Source: Datnioides undecimradiatus (lineage: Eukaryota > Chordata > Actinopteri > Lobotiformes > Datnioididae). Taken from it: a stretch of DNA of 64,000 nt. The translations under genes were made by a program, and so were the position numbers. The notes under the pieces are model-generated. The model worked only from the letters and a program-made list of their open reading frames with translations, was not told the DNA's origin and made no database searches. Below are positions 63,201 through 64,000 of this stretch, in pieces (the first letter of the stretch is position 1; the number at the start of each line of letters is the position of its first letter). The stretch is from contig WARS01000010.1 of the NCBI GenBank assembly GCA_008933995.1, forward strand, positions 10,395,001-10,459,000, in the 5' to 3' direction.

Positions 63201-64000
63201 GAGACGTGCTAACCTTTTTGGTTTTATTTTGTGCTTCCCGTTGAAAAGCCGCTTTTGCCATTCAGTATTCTGCTACTGGCTACTACGTTAGAGCTGGGTG
63301 ATAACTGATTGATTTGCAGTGAACACTGTTGATAATTTCATCTAAGTTCTTATTTATAATGTTTTGTGTGTGCTTTGGTATAAACAGAATTATATTTTCT
63401 GATCATAAATCATGCATCACTGCGCACGACTGTGTAATATTTCTTTTTACTACACAAAAACCTTTTATAACACGCTGAGAATGTTAGAAATCCTGTTACA
63501 CAAACAAAAACACTTGGTGTGCATGGAAACACACTGAGAGCACATTATGACTTGCACACAGATGGAATTAAGGGCTGGATGTGCTTGGGAGAAGCTGTCT
63601 AACTCCTAAAGGCAGGACATTATTCTACTCTATGCTGTGCTGCAAAGCCACTGTCCCTTTATACTATTGCTGGTCCCTGTGCCACAAAGTTGTACATTTA
63701 AACTTGTAAAATGTAGATAGATAGGTATGGGTTGTTTTAGTATAGCCATAGATAATACAGAAAAAAAAAATCCAATCAGCCAACAACTGCATTTTCTGTT
63801 GAGCCAAATGGGAAACATTTTTTCTGTGGTCTGTCAGCAGCATGGTTTAAAGTGTTGCTGGCTCCAGGTGCTCTCCAGCAACTCTTGCTTCCAGGTTTGC
63901 CTGTCTTTAATAAAACACTGTGCATTTCAGTGCCCTGAGTCAGATTGTAAGAGAGGATTCTGCAACCACTGTAGTTGTTTTTTTTTTTTTTGCAGCTGTT
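60211..64000 (-). other. cdh8: 3' part of an incomplete cdh8 intron
   Basis: All sequence upstream of the 295-bp exon within the window. I looked on the minus strand for the exon that should encode the WVWNQ-type adhesive arm and a hydrophobic signal peptide and did not find it. The intron therefore probably continues past the window edge. Simple A- and T-runs occur (62592, 63760, 63979). Confidence 0.7.

Overview
The window is eukaryotic, AT-rich, intron-dominated DNA, most likely from a ray-finned (teleost, probably percomorph-like) fish. The evidence is a vertebrate-specific type II classical cadherin gene with canonical GT-AG introns, remnants of fish-type tRNA-derived SINEs, and many microsatellites. 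No bacterial operon, CRISPR array, rRNA or intact tRNA gene was seen.

One protein-coding gene is recognisable, on the minus strand: the 3' part of a type II cadherin, best matched to cadherin-8 (cdh8). Ten consecutive coding exons lie between 60210 (5'-most) and 20141 (stop codon). Their sizes are 295, 120, 168, 188, 254, 137, 122, 118, 252 and 512 coding bases. All splice phases join without a break to give 721 residues plus a stop. The product runs from inside EC1 (just after the part that holds the adhesion-arm tryptophans) through EC2-EC5, the transmembrane helix and the complete catenin-binding tail. The upstream exon(s) for the signal peptide, propeptide and first strand of EC1, and the promoter, are not in the window and should lie beyond 64000.

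Layout: 1-19340 is downstream intergenic DNA with microsatellites, a decayed AT-rich repeat array and possible dispersed repeats, with no gene I can support. 19340-20140 is the likely 3' UTR with two AATAAA signals. 20141-60210 holds the exons and nine introns (1.8 to 13.2 kb). 60211-64000 is the 3' part of a further, incomplete intron. Introns contain decayed SINE-like pieces, a G-quadruplex motif, a perfect 10-bp-stem hairpin and small duplications.

I found no previously undescribed system. The most testable observations are possible intron-retention isoforms, including one that would keep the membrane anchor and lose the catenin tail, the AU-rich 3' UTR, and a few candidate regulatory or repeat structures.
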